A program made the position numbers and the translations under genes. From Warburgia ugandensis (taxonomy: Eukaryota; Streptophyta; Magnoliopsida; Canellales; Canellaceae), in contig CP141131.1 of NCBI GenBank assembly GCA_035236585.1, positions 17,707,103 through 17,771,102 of the forward strand: a stretch of DNA of 64,000 bases. The letters run 5' to 3'. Below the pieces are notes generated by a model. The model was not told where the DNA came from and searched no databases. It saw only the letters and a program-made list of their open reading frames with translations. Below, one piece after another: positions 21,082-35,600 of the stretch. Each line of letters begins with the position of its first letter. Position 1 is the stretch's first letter.

Positions 21082-24000
21082 ATGGCTCTAGCAGCTCCAG
21101 TTTTCTCACCGGCAATTCCGGCAAAGGACAGCAGAAACGCCCTCAGTTTTGCCTCCATCTCTTCCAAGTCTCAGCTCCCTCTGCCTAAATTTCCATCTCC
21201 CCTGTCCCTCACTACCTCCCGGCAATCAATCCAATTGCCAAAAGCCGCCGCCACTACTGCTGTCGAGGTGGAGAAAGAAACCACGGCTGGAAAATCCGCC
21301 CCTACTTTGCCTTTCCGAGTGGGCCATGGTTTCGACCTTCACAGACTGGAACCCGGTTACCCTTTAATAATTGGGGGAATCAATATCCCACACGATAGAG
21401 GGTGTGAAGCTCATTCTGATGGTAATTTTTGGTCTTTCTGATGCATGGGTTCTTGTAATTAGTGGTGAGTTTTTGTGGGTTCTTAATCTCTGGTGGGTGT
21501 AGGTGATGTGCTGCTTCACTGTGTCGTCGATGCAATTCTTGGGGCTCTGGGGCTTCCAGATATTGGGCAGATCTTTCCGGATACTGATCCTAAATGGCGG
21601 GGAGCCGCCTCATCTATATTCTTGAAAGAAGCGGTGAGCTTGTTGATTCTGTTTATTTGTTAATGGTTAATGTGTGAAGTTTGATGGTTTAATCTCTGCT
21701 GTTATGGTTTAAGTTGTTTGGGTTAATTAGGTGACTCTAGACGTTGGATTATGTTGTAGCTTGATTTTCTGATGCATGGTCTAGCGCAATTATGTCACCT
21801 AACAGAATCCACATGGTGCTTATTGTTTATATTGACAAATTATTTGCTAGTTTAAGGGGAATGGGCTGATATTCCAGTCATGCTATAAGGATTTTATTTA
21901 CTGTGGCTTCAAACTTGCAGTGTCTGTTGTGTATTTTCATTTTCATTTTCTTTTCTCTCTGTTAGTTAACGAATTAAGAGGTGAACAGCTGCTTTTACCT
22001 GCGGGTTGATGATGAGTTGTTTTGAACACTTGTTTTACCTTCTTAGTTTTGAACGTAATTCATAATTTCTTTATCTACAAATCCGTATTTCTTGTAATGA
22101 TCAAGCTGTTTTTCTTTACAAAACAGAGTTTGATACTGCCGCATCTTCCAAATTTGCATGTTTCTACACTACCTTAGTTAATGGGGCATTTTGGTTGTAA
22201 ATATTAAATGGAGTACTATTTGTTGCCTAACACTGGCAATACTCGACAGTTGATGCAATTGCTCAACATTTTACAGAATTACAATGCATAGTCACTTTAA
22301 GAGAGCCGTTCCTAGTCGTTATCGAGCATCCTTTTGAATATATGATAGTATTATGCTTTCTGATATCACCAGTGTAATTCAATATTCCCCATATTAGTCA
22401 ATGAGCTGGTCGACTTCCACTTGTTTTAATGGAACATGTGTGGTGCTTTCAGTTTTTCCATAAGAGAAGCAGCCATGATGAGAACCAGAGTGTCATTCAC
22501 TGAGATGATGCCGTACCTTTTATTTCCTACTTCTTGTATCAAATAATAGATAATTGCTATACATTAGATGCAATGGTCTCTGAGCTAATCATACGAGATT
22601 TCTTCACCGACACCGCTGCAACTTGTAACTGTGATTAAGTTCCTCAATATTTGCACCACTGACAGGTTATTGTGATTTACCTTTGTTTTCCTTCCATGTG
22701 AATAGCTAGTATTTTTATTGGAAATGCACAGTTCAGCAGAAGAGTAGTATCCCGTAAACTACAATTTGAGACAGAGAGTTTCAAAAAGAGCTCTAAACAA
22801 CCAAAGGTCTTCAAGTGCAGTCCACAAGGAGTCTCTTCCATGGTAGAATATGGTTTTGCAGTTGCTGAGGAGTGTCTGTGTCCATTATTCAAATAATTTT
22901 TTTCTTTTTCTTAAACATAGATATATGAACTGTAAAGAATAGGAAATGGTACAGAATCGAACACATATACCTGTGTCTGCTCCTTTCTGCAAGCAGTCAG
23001 GAATTTGCTTCAAACGGACAAAAGTTCTACAACTAATTTCATGACCTACAATATGAATTTGTTAGGACCTCAAAACTCCCCAGGGATGTGCACCCAACAA
23101 CTCGACCCTCTAGCCAAAATGACATTGAGCAAGAGACTGATTATAGTAGCCAAAGTTTCCACCCTACGTCGGTAATTACTTCTCTGATCTTGGTTCAACC
23201 ATTTACTGATCCATCTTGCTACAGTTTCTGCATTTAGAGCAAGAAAAGGAAAATATTCTGTTTTTCATAATGTTTGAAATGGAAATATTCTTCTAGGTAT
23301 AAGTTGTGCCCCCCTCCCTCTCCAACAGGCTCCAAAAGTCTTTGCTTGAAGAAGTCATGCTATCTATAGGAACTTTAATGACAGTAGGAATCTTACTGTG
23401 AAACATTGGTGTGGCTTGAAGAGTTTTTTATGTCTTTTTGTCCATAGCCACCTGATCATGCACAAGGTCATCCTTCAAAAGATTTCCTCCTTTATCTTCG
23501 AAAGGGGCAGCCACGCAATCATTGTAAAGGCCTACCATCCTTGATAGGACACCAGTTGAAAGTAAAACTTTAAGCAGAGTCATCAGATTCCTGCAGACCA
23601 GCCTATACTGCACACAAGACACCCTGACATACTAACCAATTTATCTTCTATGCGGTGTCCAGTGATTAGTTAAACAATTCCACCATTGTCCTCCTGTGTT
23701 TTCTTGCATACACATGCACATATTGCACTTAACTGATCATTCTTTTCTGAGATGTCGATCATAGAAATAAATTATGCTACAAGAGTCAATCCAGGCAAAA
23801 ATTTCACATGTGATGGGCACGACCCTTCCCTGAGCACTTAACAAGGATCCGAGCAACAATGAAGGGTGTTTAAGCACCTTCATCATTTGTTGATGGAGCC
23901 AAGTCAGGGCATTTTGGCTTTGGCTAAGTGCATAGAACAGCTCAGCTGTGTGGCGGAACTTGCGTGATATAACCTGATTTTCAATTGTTGACTAGGTGAA

Positions 24001-24831
24001 GTCAACTCACAAGGGCAACATGACAGGAGTCTCAGATCTTAAACAATGTTGTGAAGTATAAGAAAGAGCCCTGCAAATGGGGAGTGCTCAAATAAGAATA
24101 TATTATGATCCATACTGTTCTACCTAATGGTAGAAGTCTATTTTCTGGACTAATCCAAGCATGACCGTCAAATTCATGAGCATGCAGATTAATATTTCCA
24201 AAATTTTACTTTATAAATGTGTAAAGAGGATTGGTGTTTGCGTCCTGCATCTTTGAGTATTAACATGGGAAACAACCATGCTATTAGGACTCGTCAACCT
24301 TTTAAAGCTACTCACAGTGTTGCTTTCTGCTACAAGTCTCAAGATCTTTGCTTCCGTTGCTCTGTGCTAGACATTGGTACAATGAGTGAAATGATCGTTG
24401 GCAGCCTTTTCTTTGATATGCACTTGAAAGGATTTGGGGACCACTTCTACGTCTGGCTGAATTTTTCATCCTTCTGGTATAAGGGTGGCTACTTTGTTGT
24501 GATTGTTTCGTATTATCTTGAGAGCAGCAGGCGTTAATAAGAAATGGTTCGTTGATATGATTCATCTGATCATCTTCTCAATTCTATTTGATTGCAGGTA
24601 AAGCTCATGCATGATGCAGGCTATGAGCTTGGGAACTTGGATGCCACCTTGATTCTGCAAAGGCCAAAGCTGAGCCCGCACAAGGAATCCATTAGAGCCA
24701 ACTTATGTGAGCTGCTAGCAGCAGACCCCTCTGTTGTTAACCTTAAAGCTAAAACTCATGAGAAGGTCGACAGCCTTGGAGAAAATCGAAGTATCGCAGC
24801 CCATACGGTGGTTCTTCTGATGCGCAAGTAA
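21082..24831 (+). CDS. ISPF: 2-C-methyl-D-erythritol 2,4-cyclodiphosphate synthase
   Basis: IspF converts CDP-ME 2-phosphate to MEcDP with loss of CMP in the plastid MEP route to isoprenoids. Exons: 21082-21421, 21503-21633, 24598-24831, all GT-AG with matching phases (1, 0); 234 residues, against 231 in Arabidopsis as I recall. The first 75 or so residues are Ser/Ala/Pro-rich and lack acidic residues at the very start, as in a chloroplast transit peptide. The mature part begins [20 protein letters not shown]. The zinc ligands equivalent to E. coli Asp8, His10 and His42 are Asp85, His87 and His119, within GHGFDLH and [37 protein letters not shown] and [15 protein letters not shown] are all intact. 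The gene looks fully functional. Intron 2 is long at 2964 bp. IspF works as a homotrimer. Confidence 0.97.
21634..24597 (+). other. ISPF intron 2
   Basis: A 2964-bp intron between GTGAGC and TTGCAG. It contains short open frames on both strands (for example 22677-22892 - and 24217-24537 +) without recognisable similarity. I see no clear transposon. Confidence 0.7.
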
Positions 24832-26615
24832 TATAATTCTAATCCTCGACAGATCCAAGGATTGTATTTGTTTACATGTCAAAAGATGTTCAAACACTTT
24901 GCACAATCTGTGTACCCATATTAATTATTAATGAAATTCCATAATTTCTTGCGCAACAGTTCTTGGTTCAAAGCTGCCGGAATGTCTTCAACGTTACTTA
25001 TAAAGTCCTTTATTTGCTCTAGAATGTCCAGTGAGAAATTGATCTTGACATGTGACTTTCTTAGTATAATATGCAGTGATAGATCTGTCACCTTGGAGTT
25101 GATAAGAAATCTCCTGACTAAAAACGGATTTGATCATGATGTTTCCTATTTTCACTTTGTCAGATCGATCTAAACAAATTAACAGTGAAGCTTAACATCC
25201 ACACATGCAAGATTCAAAACCCACCCTTTGCTGGAATAACTCTTAGGCCGGGGTTAGGTCCTGAGTTCCTTGAAGTTGCATCCCACCAAGAAAATGAAGG
25301 AAGGGAATGAGGACTGCAATCCTGTTCTATACTAAACCTCTGGGGGCTGATTGAGACTGGGGGATAACAATACATGGATTAGTTATTCCAGAACACTGAA
25401 ATTTTGCGCCAGCTACTTCATCCCTAAAACAAAGATAAAATTATTCAAACATATATAATGCAGCCTTAGAAGCTTGGGTTGTTTTTCTTACATAATGCCA
25501 TCGAATTCAAACTGTATTTGGGAGAGGTTCGCTTGATCCCTTGAGAAAGCAAACTAGATCAATTACGTCCGAGTTATCATCCCTTAATTGGGTTGTTATT
25601 TGGTATACTCATAAACTGGTGAGCTGAGTTCACTCTCCAAATGCAACCAATCTTCATAGGCTGCTGTTAGACAATGATGCAGGGCAAGCAGTTGATAGAG
25701 GAAAATCAGGCCCAGTTGGGCGGTAATTGTTAACGTTATCATTCATCTTTACAGAAACGGAACATCCACAGACAGGAGCATTTCCAAACGGGGGCATAAA
25801 TCAGTATCTGGAGTGAACATGGGTTGTTCTTCTGGGCTATGGTATGTCGGAAATTATCACAAGCCAAGCTTTCTCAGGCATTACAGCTTTCCAATATGCA
25901 TTTGGAAACCAGCCTGCGGTACAAAGGTTACCCATATTTGCACAAATTTGTCACTAATACCGGCATGCTCATACTTTGCTGCAGTCTCATTGGAAAATAA
26001 ATTGACTTAGTTTGATGTAAATAGTCTGACGTAAAATGTTAAATTCTTATTGCATGTGCAGTAATGCAAACACACTCGTGAGTTTCAAGCTCCAATCACT
26101 GGGATGCCGATCCAGTGATTCTCAGGAGCTTGTTGATCACGTTATAATCACAGGGGGGTTCAAGAGATTAAGTCACGACTTAACTGTATAAAGAGTAAAA
26201 TTACACCGCAAAGATGAGTCACACTCTGCTCGAGTTGTTGCTGCCTGGAAATGCTGGAGAATTTCTGAAGGTAGCAAAGCAAATCTGAATTTTGGTTTGG
26301 CATTAAATAACTACGAGCCCAATAAAGTTTGATCATTTAAATCAGATTATATGGGATCTATTTCATTTGTGTATTTTTGTATCGTCTTACATGAGACTTA
26401 CGATGAATACATCATAAAACAATTATATGCCCCAACGAGGAATTCTGCAGTCATCAGTGTATCTTTTGCTGGAGAACCAACTCTTGGCAGTAGTGCATTG
26501 TAGATCTAATATTGAACTCTACTGCAGCACCGGATATCATAACTTCCTCGTAGCTTCCTTGGTTGAAATTAGCATGTTGTTTAGAGGGTATCATGATAAT
26601 AAGGATACTTGGTAT
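24832..26615. other. Convergent intergenic region, ISPF and QC 3' ends
   Basis: The two genes point at each other, so this 1.8 kb should hold both 3' UTRs and poly(A) sites. No gene or repeat is recognised. Confidence 0.5.
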
Positions 26616-29600
26616 TTATCTTGGCAGGCAGAGCTCTGCTGTGGATCTGGCAAATGAACCAGTTTTTGGGTGTACCTTGATCTCATAAAGCTTTGGCCAC
26701 AGTTTTCCCGTCACTGTGAACAACGTGGAGGTAAGAGGCAAAGATGGAAAACTAACTCAATAACAAATTAGTGTTGACTTTTAACAACAACTGGTGCTAG
26801 AAGAACATAAGAAAGGCCCGTCCTGATGCATGTAAACATCGTTGCCAACAGCAATGTAGCCTGTGAAAAAGGATGGACACTGGACACAATCAAGTTCGCT
26901 TGTGAGCAACTACACAGCAACCAACCAGGCTCCACAAAGCAAGGAAAATTGGGGAAAAAACAGTTCAGACGGTAATAGGAAAAACAAAAGCAATTAGAGA
27001 TTTTTTGAGCCAGATGCAGCCACAATTAGTTAACATGCATGGTGCTTCCTGGATCAGTTCTTCAACTATTGTTTCAAGCATAGCATGCAAGTGTTGCCAC
27101 AAATTTAGCATTTTTTAAACTGGAAAAAAAACAGACATTGAAACTTACCAAAAAGGCGTTTTTTGTCTCCATCCCAGGCAATCCCATTCAAAACATCTAT
27201 TCCCTGGAAAAGATGTTTAAGCTGTCAGATCCATTAATTTTACAGAAAGTACAATTGACATAAATATTTCATTTGACATAGCAGAGACCGTTTCTTTAAA
27301 AATATATTTTGAATGATGTGGTATTTAAGATTACAATCAACAGTACAATATCTGATTCAAATAAAAAATAATAATAAAAAGAGAAGGAGAGAAAGATATC
27401 ATAAACGTTTGAACATACTGGACACGGCAAGAGCAGCAATGCTTAAAAAAGCTGCTTGTAACACGGTTTAGAAACTAGAAGAGGAGGAATTGTTCTCTTT
27501 ATAATCATGCAGGTTTAAGATAAACCACAAAGAAATCTTATGGATCCTGAGTCACATGGGAGCAAATATTCCAAAATTCGGTGCATCACATGAACTAAGA
27601 AAACAGAGTCCTAAGTCCATAACAAACCATGGGTATAAGGAGTCACTTACTCTATGCCCAGCTGAGAATAAGCCTTGCCTGAAACACAAAAGTAACTGTT
27701 ACTCGACAACTTTTTCATCTCAACTACCAATAATAAGAAAAGGAATAAAAGAAAAGGCCATTCTAGTCTCAATTGCCTAATCTCTTAACAGGAAAAACTA
27801 CATGCCAGCGGAAGTATAATATTGCACCAGAGGTGAGGCAAACCTTAATTTGTGAAGGAGAATCCACCCAATCACCATCCCATCTTTCGGTGAAATTCTA
27901 GCTATGCAGTCAGTCTGTAACAAGTACTAAACATGAGAAGATAATCCAAGGCAGTGGACTCCTATGATTGAGTTTGCATCTGTACTGTGAGAAACATGAT
28001 CTGACCCACAAAAAATACTCTTATAAATATGTTATACACAGTCCAGAAAGACCAACTGACATATTCTTGTAGATGATCCAAGCAGTCCGTAAAAGGTAAA
28101 TAAACATGAGAAGATAATCCAAGGTGATGTACTCCTATGATTGAGTTTGCACCTGTACGGTGAGAAACATGATCTGACCCACAATTAAAACACTCTTATA
28201 AATATTTTATACACAGTCCAAAAACACCAAGTGACATATTCTAGTAGATGCAAAGGTTCCTTTTCTTTTTTCCCTGACGGTTGGACAGACATAACACAAC
28301 CAGCCTTGAACTTGTGAGCTACCATGGAAGAGGCTCCTTCCAGCACCACTATGCTAGAAGTCCTTGGGAAAAAGTGAAAAGAATTTAGAATTTTGATGCT
28401 TCCACAGTTTAAAGAGGTATGAAGTGTTAGGCTTGCAGACTTCCAGTACACTTCGAGAATCAGTAATTTATACACTACTTCCCATTTAAATTGTAAAAAT
28501 AGAATGAGAATGCAGAGGACATGAGACACGAGAGCAACAGGACCCAGAATAAAAAAAATTCATTAGTTAGGAAAACGGTGTAAGGTACCTGCCAAACATT
28601 TGCCCACACTTCACCATCTATATACTCCAGTTCATTGAGATAAAAGACTTCATAACCTTTATATGTGACAGTAACTCTTCCTATGACTGCAATGATAAGA
28701 AGTTCACAGAAGCTTTAGTAGGAGCATCACAAAACAAATATTTAGAATCATGGAACCGACACTGCATCATGGTAGAAGTTGAGACAGTTTTGACATAGAT
28801 ACTTCCTTAATTAACTAAACAAAAGTGATAATGAGTCGTTAACAGGAAAGAAATTTGACATCAACTGTTTTGTTTTTCAGATACCTTTCAGGGTTTTGGC
28901 ATCTAGATGGTAAAGTGTTGAAGTTCCATCGCTCCCGAATATGACTTTCCCATCAGTTGCAAGTCCCCATCCATCTTTCATCTGATGAGTAAACATCACT
29001 GACTGCACCAAGTATGATAGAAAGAATCACCAGGTTGACATCAATATGCACAATTTTCAAGGGAGCAACTTACTACCAAAAATTGAATAAGAAGAACTTA
29101 TATTACAAAGATTTCCTATTTAAGGTAATGTACAGAGCTTCTGTCCATTTCCTTCAATCAAATTAAACACTAAACTTGCTACATAGATGACTGAAAATAA
29201 ACTACATGTTTAGGTATCAGTCAACAACCAACAAACTTAAGAGGTTCCAAGCATAGCAAGTTAACTCAGGTTGACTTGAGTACAGAATGAGGGCAGATTC
29301 TACATGTAGTAGCAATCATACATCTAGATACTTCAAAGCTAAATCATGGATGAAGCTAAAACCAACTCCACAACAGAGACTCCTTGTACCAGAAATCTGG
29401 TTATCATCACACACATAATGTGAGAAGCTTCGTCTTTTCACCTTAACCAAAAATTAATAAGCTTAACCACAGAAACATCCAAAGCTCATTGTGCAAAGCT
29501 GATCCTCATGCAAAAAGCTCAATCAACTATGAAAGTCTTCCTGTTGCACTACTCATGAAAGAAAGATGAAATACAAGGTCGATGAGAAAGACGTAAGTGC

Positions 29601-32600
29601 CTTATGGAAGCTTAGGATTATGACCTCTGCCCTAGGAATTCCTAAACAATGCAGGAGTCCTGGACACGTTAATGAGCTCAGAAATAGCCTTTGACATGCA
29701 AGTCAAGGGTTCTTCCTTCAATTAATATGTTTACCTTTCCAAAGAAAAAAAGTCAAAGATTTACCTCCAGATTGATTAAATCCTCCATTCAGCATGAGAA
29801 TCATAGAAACGCCCAAAGTCTAGACTTATGCTACCAAAGAGGGCAGTATGTCCATAAATATGCTTTTTTTTCATTACAAATGAGATCGCTATTGTTTCAT
29901 TACAAGTGAGATAATGAAAACAAAGGAATAATAAAGACAACAAATTGCCTAGGAAAATGCTTTGCAATAGATTTTACAGAAATTTTAATTTTTCAAGAGT
30001 TGAAAGCATGCTCAAATAAGCAGCCAAATTATCTTGATGAAAAATTTGATAAGCAACAATTTTTCAATAGCAGCAGGAATTATCAATTTTCACAATATGA
30101 ACAAGAACACATCCATGATAGGGACTTGATAGACAGTAATACATCCGGCTGACAGGAGTACAAGCCCTGAATATATTACTGCTCCTATTACAATAACTTA
30201 TCCAAAGTGAAAAGATCCAAAACAATGACTGCAAAAGGACTTTATTATCAAGAGTGATCATAGGCGTATCCTTCTCCAAGTTTGAACGACCTGAGTGTTA
30301 CATCATCTATCTTCCTCCACCTCAAGGGGAAAGACTTAGTTGCGACACACAAGGCATAGCTTCATACATGATTCCACATTCATGCCTGGTTGCCAGAAAT
30401 CTGGTTTCGTACACTAACATATCAAGAAAAGGGGCTAGTGATGTTAGGCAGAAAGCAAAAGAATCCCTTTGGATATCATATAAACACATGAGTCCAATAT
30501 CTAGAATTAGGAAAAACAAATATGATTGTTACTTCCTTAAAATGCTTAGGCTATTGTTGACCCATAACTACCTTCTAGCATCATATAATAAAGTAATGAG
30601 TGGCAAAAGAAACCTAAGAGGAATATAAAAAGAAGAGACAAAGGACAAACTTTGCCAAGATCGTGCCTGTCATATATGAAGCCAGTGTTCCTCAACCAAA
30701 TTACTTGGAACAACCTAAAATATGAATATGAAATTTACAAAAATCAGAATCTTGAGCTGGTCTAGTAAATGAGGACCAAGGATTTCCACAAACCTGAAAC
30801 ATCAATACTGGATAAAATTCATCAAAGCATAAATGAAAGAAGATAAGAGAGATGGCATTCTGAATCAAAATATAAAGCACATGCTAGAAAACTGGAGAGT
30901 AAATGGAAATAAGTCAAGATCTGTGAGCATCAGAAATCAAAATATAGTTTTGTATTAAAAATAACTAAATAAATTTGACTTAGGGGCTTGCTTGGCTACC
31001 AGGAACGGATGGAAATTGAAATCCATTTCCACTAGAATATGATTTCCCTTGTTTGGTTTGACATGGAAAGCCAAACCAGCTTGAGATTTAGGTCTACATG
31101 GGAATCAATTACCATCCTTTTAATTCTCAGGAAAGCCATCTGCATTCCAAGCTCTCATACTGAGCAACTAAGTGCTTTCAATGGAAGTGGCTGGGAAGGA
31201 AACCAATTTCCTGAGAAATGCAGTTCTCGGGAAACTGCTTTCTTGCAAACCAAACAGGCCCCTAAGTATCTGAGTCTACTCATTGTTTTCTGCGGGAACC
31301 CATTCGCAATGAATATTATTTGCATCTCTAAGAATGTGAAACAAAGAAGAAGTATTTCATTTTTTCCTTCTGCATGTTAGACACGCACACACCCATGAGC
31401 TTAAACCCCTGACCTACAATGGGAGAGACGCCTTCTTATGTCACTAGGCTAGAAGGCTGTAGCTCAACAAGGAAATGGTTTTCCTCTGCAAACTTGTATA
31501 ATCTAATCCAGAATGTTAGCTAACTGCGAGGGTGAAGAACAGTCACAGAACTTCCTAAGCACTAATGTTCAAGAAATCCCCTTCAGTCTTCAGCCTTCCA
31601 TCTAACTCCTGAAAAGCAGAAGACCTTGCAAGGAGGCCATGTCTTGGACCATTATACCAATCAGGCTTGAGAGATGAACAAAAGTGTCGCCTTACACTTG
31701 TAGAAATGTCAAAGAGCTGTATTAGACAACTTTGTTCAGTTTTTCTCCTAAAAACCGACCCTGAAGGATTTCCTTCCATTTCATAGGGATGTCTGGCAGT
31801 CAAGATGTCCTCAGAGTCTTACTACACAAAATCCATATTAATAATCCAGCTTTTGACAATACCAACTAACCACCCAACTGATAAACTTTTATCCCTAAAT
31901 ATTTTCCAATTCTCTCCTCTCCCATGCCCCAGTTTCTTTACACAACCACATCTAGTAACCAGCTGAAAGTTCTTCCACTCTGAACAAGTTGATGGTGTCA
32001 ATCCTTTAAAACTGTAAATTTTGAAATCTCTTCAACACCAGAAAATCAATCAGGCCCCATGCCAATCTTGGTTTGAATAGTTTTTATATACATCAATGTA
32101 TAACGGTGAAATATATAAAAATGAATATGTATGTCATGGCACATGCCAAAGAATACAAGTTAAACAAGACGTCAGCTTAAAACAGAAAAATTACTTATCA
32201 AATATACTTGGAACTATTATCCATGTAGTATGAAATCTATAAAAAGGGCAGCCCGGTGCACAAAGCTCCCGCATATGCGGTCAATAGTATGCAGCCTTAC
32301 CTTGCATTTTTTTGCAAGAGGCTGTTTCCATGCCTCGAACTATGACCTCAAGGTCACAGGAAGACAACTCTACTGTTGCATCAATGTTCCCATTCTTATT
32401 CTTAAATATATGCAATTCAGAAAAGATAGGCTGATGGATTTGGACACATGAAGACAGCACAATCATAAAACCAACTAATTAGCTTCCTTCAGACCTTTCA
32501 CCAAGAAGAGTCAGACCTTCACCAAAGAGCGAGTGATCCATTTCATGCAGAGCCTCAACCTGAGATATAAAAGAGAGAATAAGGAAGCCTCTATTGAAAA

Positions 32601-35600
32601 GTTTATTGCTTTTACTCTAAAGGCAGATGCTAGTTGTAAATAAATTTGGTAAAAACGCTTCAATATAACGAGTCAAGCACTCATTTTGGAAGTTAATGAA
32701 TATATCAATATTGGTTTCAACAGAAGAGAGATAGCCTTAGATGAGCAATATCAGGAGACAGTTTATTTGATATCTGAAACCAGTGGGAGGCTAAAAGAAG
32801 AAACCCTCATCACATGTTCTACTTTGCAGTAATAGGGAAATTCAAGTACTAGATAAACTTGTCTGTACAAAGGAGCATACTCAATAGGTGTCAGAATATG
32901 CTCATGATGATCCTACTACATATGAGGAACCGATGTATGAAGATAATGTAGATAAGTGGAAGAAAGCACAAGATATAGAGATGGACTCAAAGAGACTTAA
33001 TAAAGCCTTGACTTTGGAATATCCATCATAGGGCATTAAGCCTATTGGTTGTAAATGGAGATTTAAAAAGAAGAGGGACTCGTAAGTCAAGGTTTAGATC
33101 CATAAAGCTAGATTGATGCCATGTTGAAGTCGATTAGAATCTTATTGGCTTTGGTTGGGCACTTCTGATTATGAAACTTGGTGAATGGATGTAAAAAGAG
33201 CCTTTTTTATCACCTAGAGGAGGACATTTATATGCTCCAACCAAGATGTTACAGATTTACGTAGTAGTATTCTATTAAGGTGTGCAAATTACACAGTCAA
33301 TTTGTGGATTGATATAAGCCTCATGTAATTGTAACTAATGATCTTATCAAGTGGTCAAAGAGTTTGGCTTCTTGAAAATTCCAGAAGAAGCAGGGGTTGG
33401 CAAGAAGGGAAATGGGAGCGTTATTATGTTTCTAGTCCTGTATGTAGATAACATTTCGCTCATTGGTTATGATGTAGAAATGGCGTCCACTATGCAAGGC
33501 ATGGCTTTCGAGCCAAGTTGCCATTGAAACATAGGCTAAAAACATCCAAAGTGCATGAAATTTGCTAGCATTATGAATGCGTTAGATCAAAAGAAAAAAA
33601 ATGTTTTACCATGCATGAGAAAAAGGGTGTGTACTCTTACACTCCTCTTGAGCGTGTATTCTTACAAGAACTCTTTTCTTTTTTGAATGGAATTCAATAA
33701 AGTATCTTCAGTAGCCAACATCATCTAGCATACCTGGTCATAGATAACTCAGCATCTCCTATGGAATATGCTTGGTCACATGTTCTGGGGAGTATATTCA
33801 AGAAAGTGTGTGAATGATTTTCTTTGTAATTCTTCGCTTGTACCAAAAAAGAGTATCTCAAATAGTATTTCATGTTCGAAATATGCATAATTGGCATTAA
33901 CAAATTGGAAGAATCAATCCTTCAAAAAAACTAATCAGGAAAAGGGCTCTAATTAAGGGAAACATAAGCTTTGGAAGTAAGAAAGTTAGCTTCTAAAGAG
34001 AGCTTTCCCGATACTTGGAATTTTCCACTTAACTGTGGTTCCATCTACTTCATAATGTCACATACTCTAAAATCACTAGTTTACAATTACTAGTTAAGGA
34101 ATTCGTAGTAACAAAAAGCTGTTTCAGATTACAGGCAACTGCATAGGGCTTTTTGATAAATTTCATCATAATTAACAAATTTCTTCATACTTAGTGCCAC
34201 TAATCAATTTCAGGGTCTTCAGAAGTGGTCCAAAATCTTCGGGGAAGAAATATCTAGAAACTAGAAATAAAGTTTACAGCATGCAAACTAAACCATGAAG
34301 TTTATGCAGAAAGACTCCATACCTGGCCATTATGTAGGGAAACCTTCCGGACCGAAGACTGGAATTAACAAACGCGAAATGAAAAGTTACAACGTGTACA
34401 CAAACAATAAGCAGACGTCAAAATCCAGCTGCAAATTATGATCTTCAAATTGGAAACTTGAATATTATTGCAATAAGAATTTTATTGTAATATATCTACC
34501 TACAGGGGATTAACTACGACTGAAAAATGTACACCTTATCCTTTACTAATCAGTAAAACACAGGCAGGAGAAGTAATTGTGATAGAATCCAAAAATACAA
34601 AAAGAAATGGCTAGATGAGCAGCAAATATTAGAAAGAAATGCCCATTGATGGAAGTAAATTCAATTGAAACACAAGAAAGAAATTGTATACATGAATTGA
34701 TTCATCAGTTCACAAGAAAGGGTGTCAAACAAGCCAAATTGCAAAAGAATCAGAACTCGGATGTTTCCTACTACATTTACTAAAAATATTAACGTATTTG
34801 GATCTCAGCCATGGGATATCTCAAAAGCAAACCACCAAGTACCTACAAGTAAAAAGTATCTTTTTCATCGTTCACACAATAATACTCAAGTCTGACAGAT
34901 TATGCTGAATACAGATGCAATTTACATGTAGATCATCATGAAGAGATCATGACATGATAAAGTGGAATCTGGGCAAAATGCCGAAGGGGTTGTTTATGTA
35001 TTGCAGACTAAGGTTGTTATGTTAGACCTACTAGATCTCAGGGCAATGAAGATGAACACTTGTGAATAGGGAGGGAGCCGCAATAGAATTTTAGTGCCGG
35101 AGAAAGAAGAGAGAAACAGGATTTTCTTCACATATCATACATAGAGGATCCCAGATGCTTTATATCCAACTCCAACGAGGCTTCCTATTCTAAATAAAGG
35201 CATCTTTTAGTATAAATTTTAATTAGAACTTAGTTAATTTATACAATTACCCCTAAAATCTCAATACTTAGACAAAGTCAAATTCTCCCTGTGTGGTTTT
35301 ATGATCTCCCAACTGGTCCCCAATCCCAAATAAAAGAGAGTTGCGTCATGTTGTCAACCAGCATAAAATCTTTTCACAAATCATATAACATAAATGTAAA
35401 GGGCATTCCCCATAAGCAACACACTATATAGGAGAACGCATGCAGTAGGAAATTGGCAATGGCTGCTAGGGCGTTCTATCAGAAACGATGCGCTGCAGCA
35501 AAACATAGGTGCAATGGAAAGTAGGCAGGGCTTCCAACACCGTTCTAGATGTGCGTAGGTAAAGAGACTAGCTCAAAAGAATAAGATTCATATTGCCACA

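Noticed and set aside
24217-24537. 106-codon frame just before ISPF exon 3
   Set aside because: It lies in an intron, ends before the acceptor, and has no recognisable similarity.
28185-28529. 114-codon - strand frame
   Set aside because: It lies in a QC intron, runs through the tandem duplication and the tRNA-like repeat, and has no family similarity.
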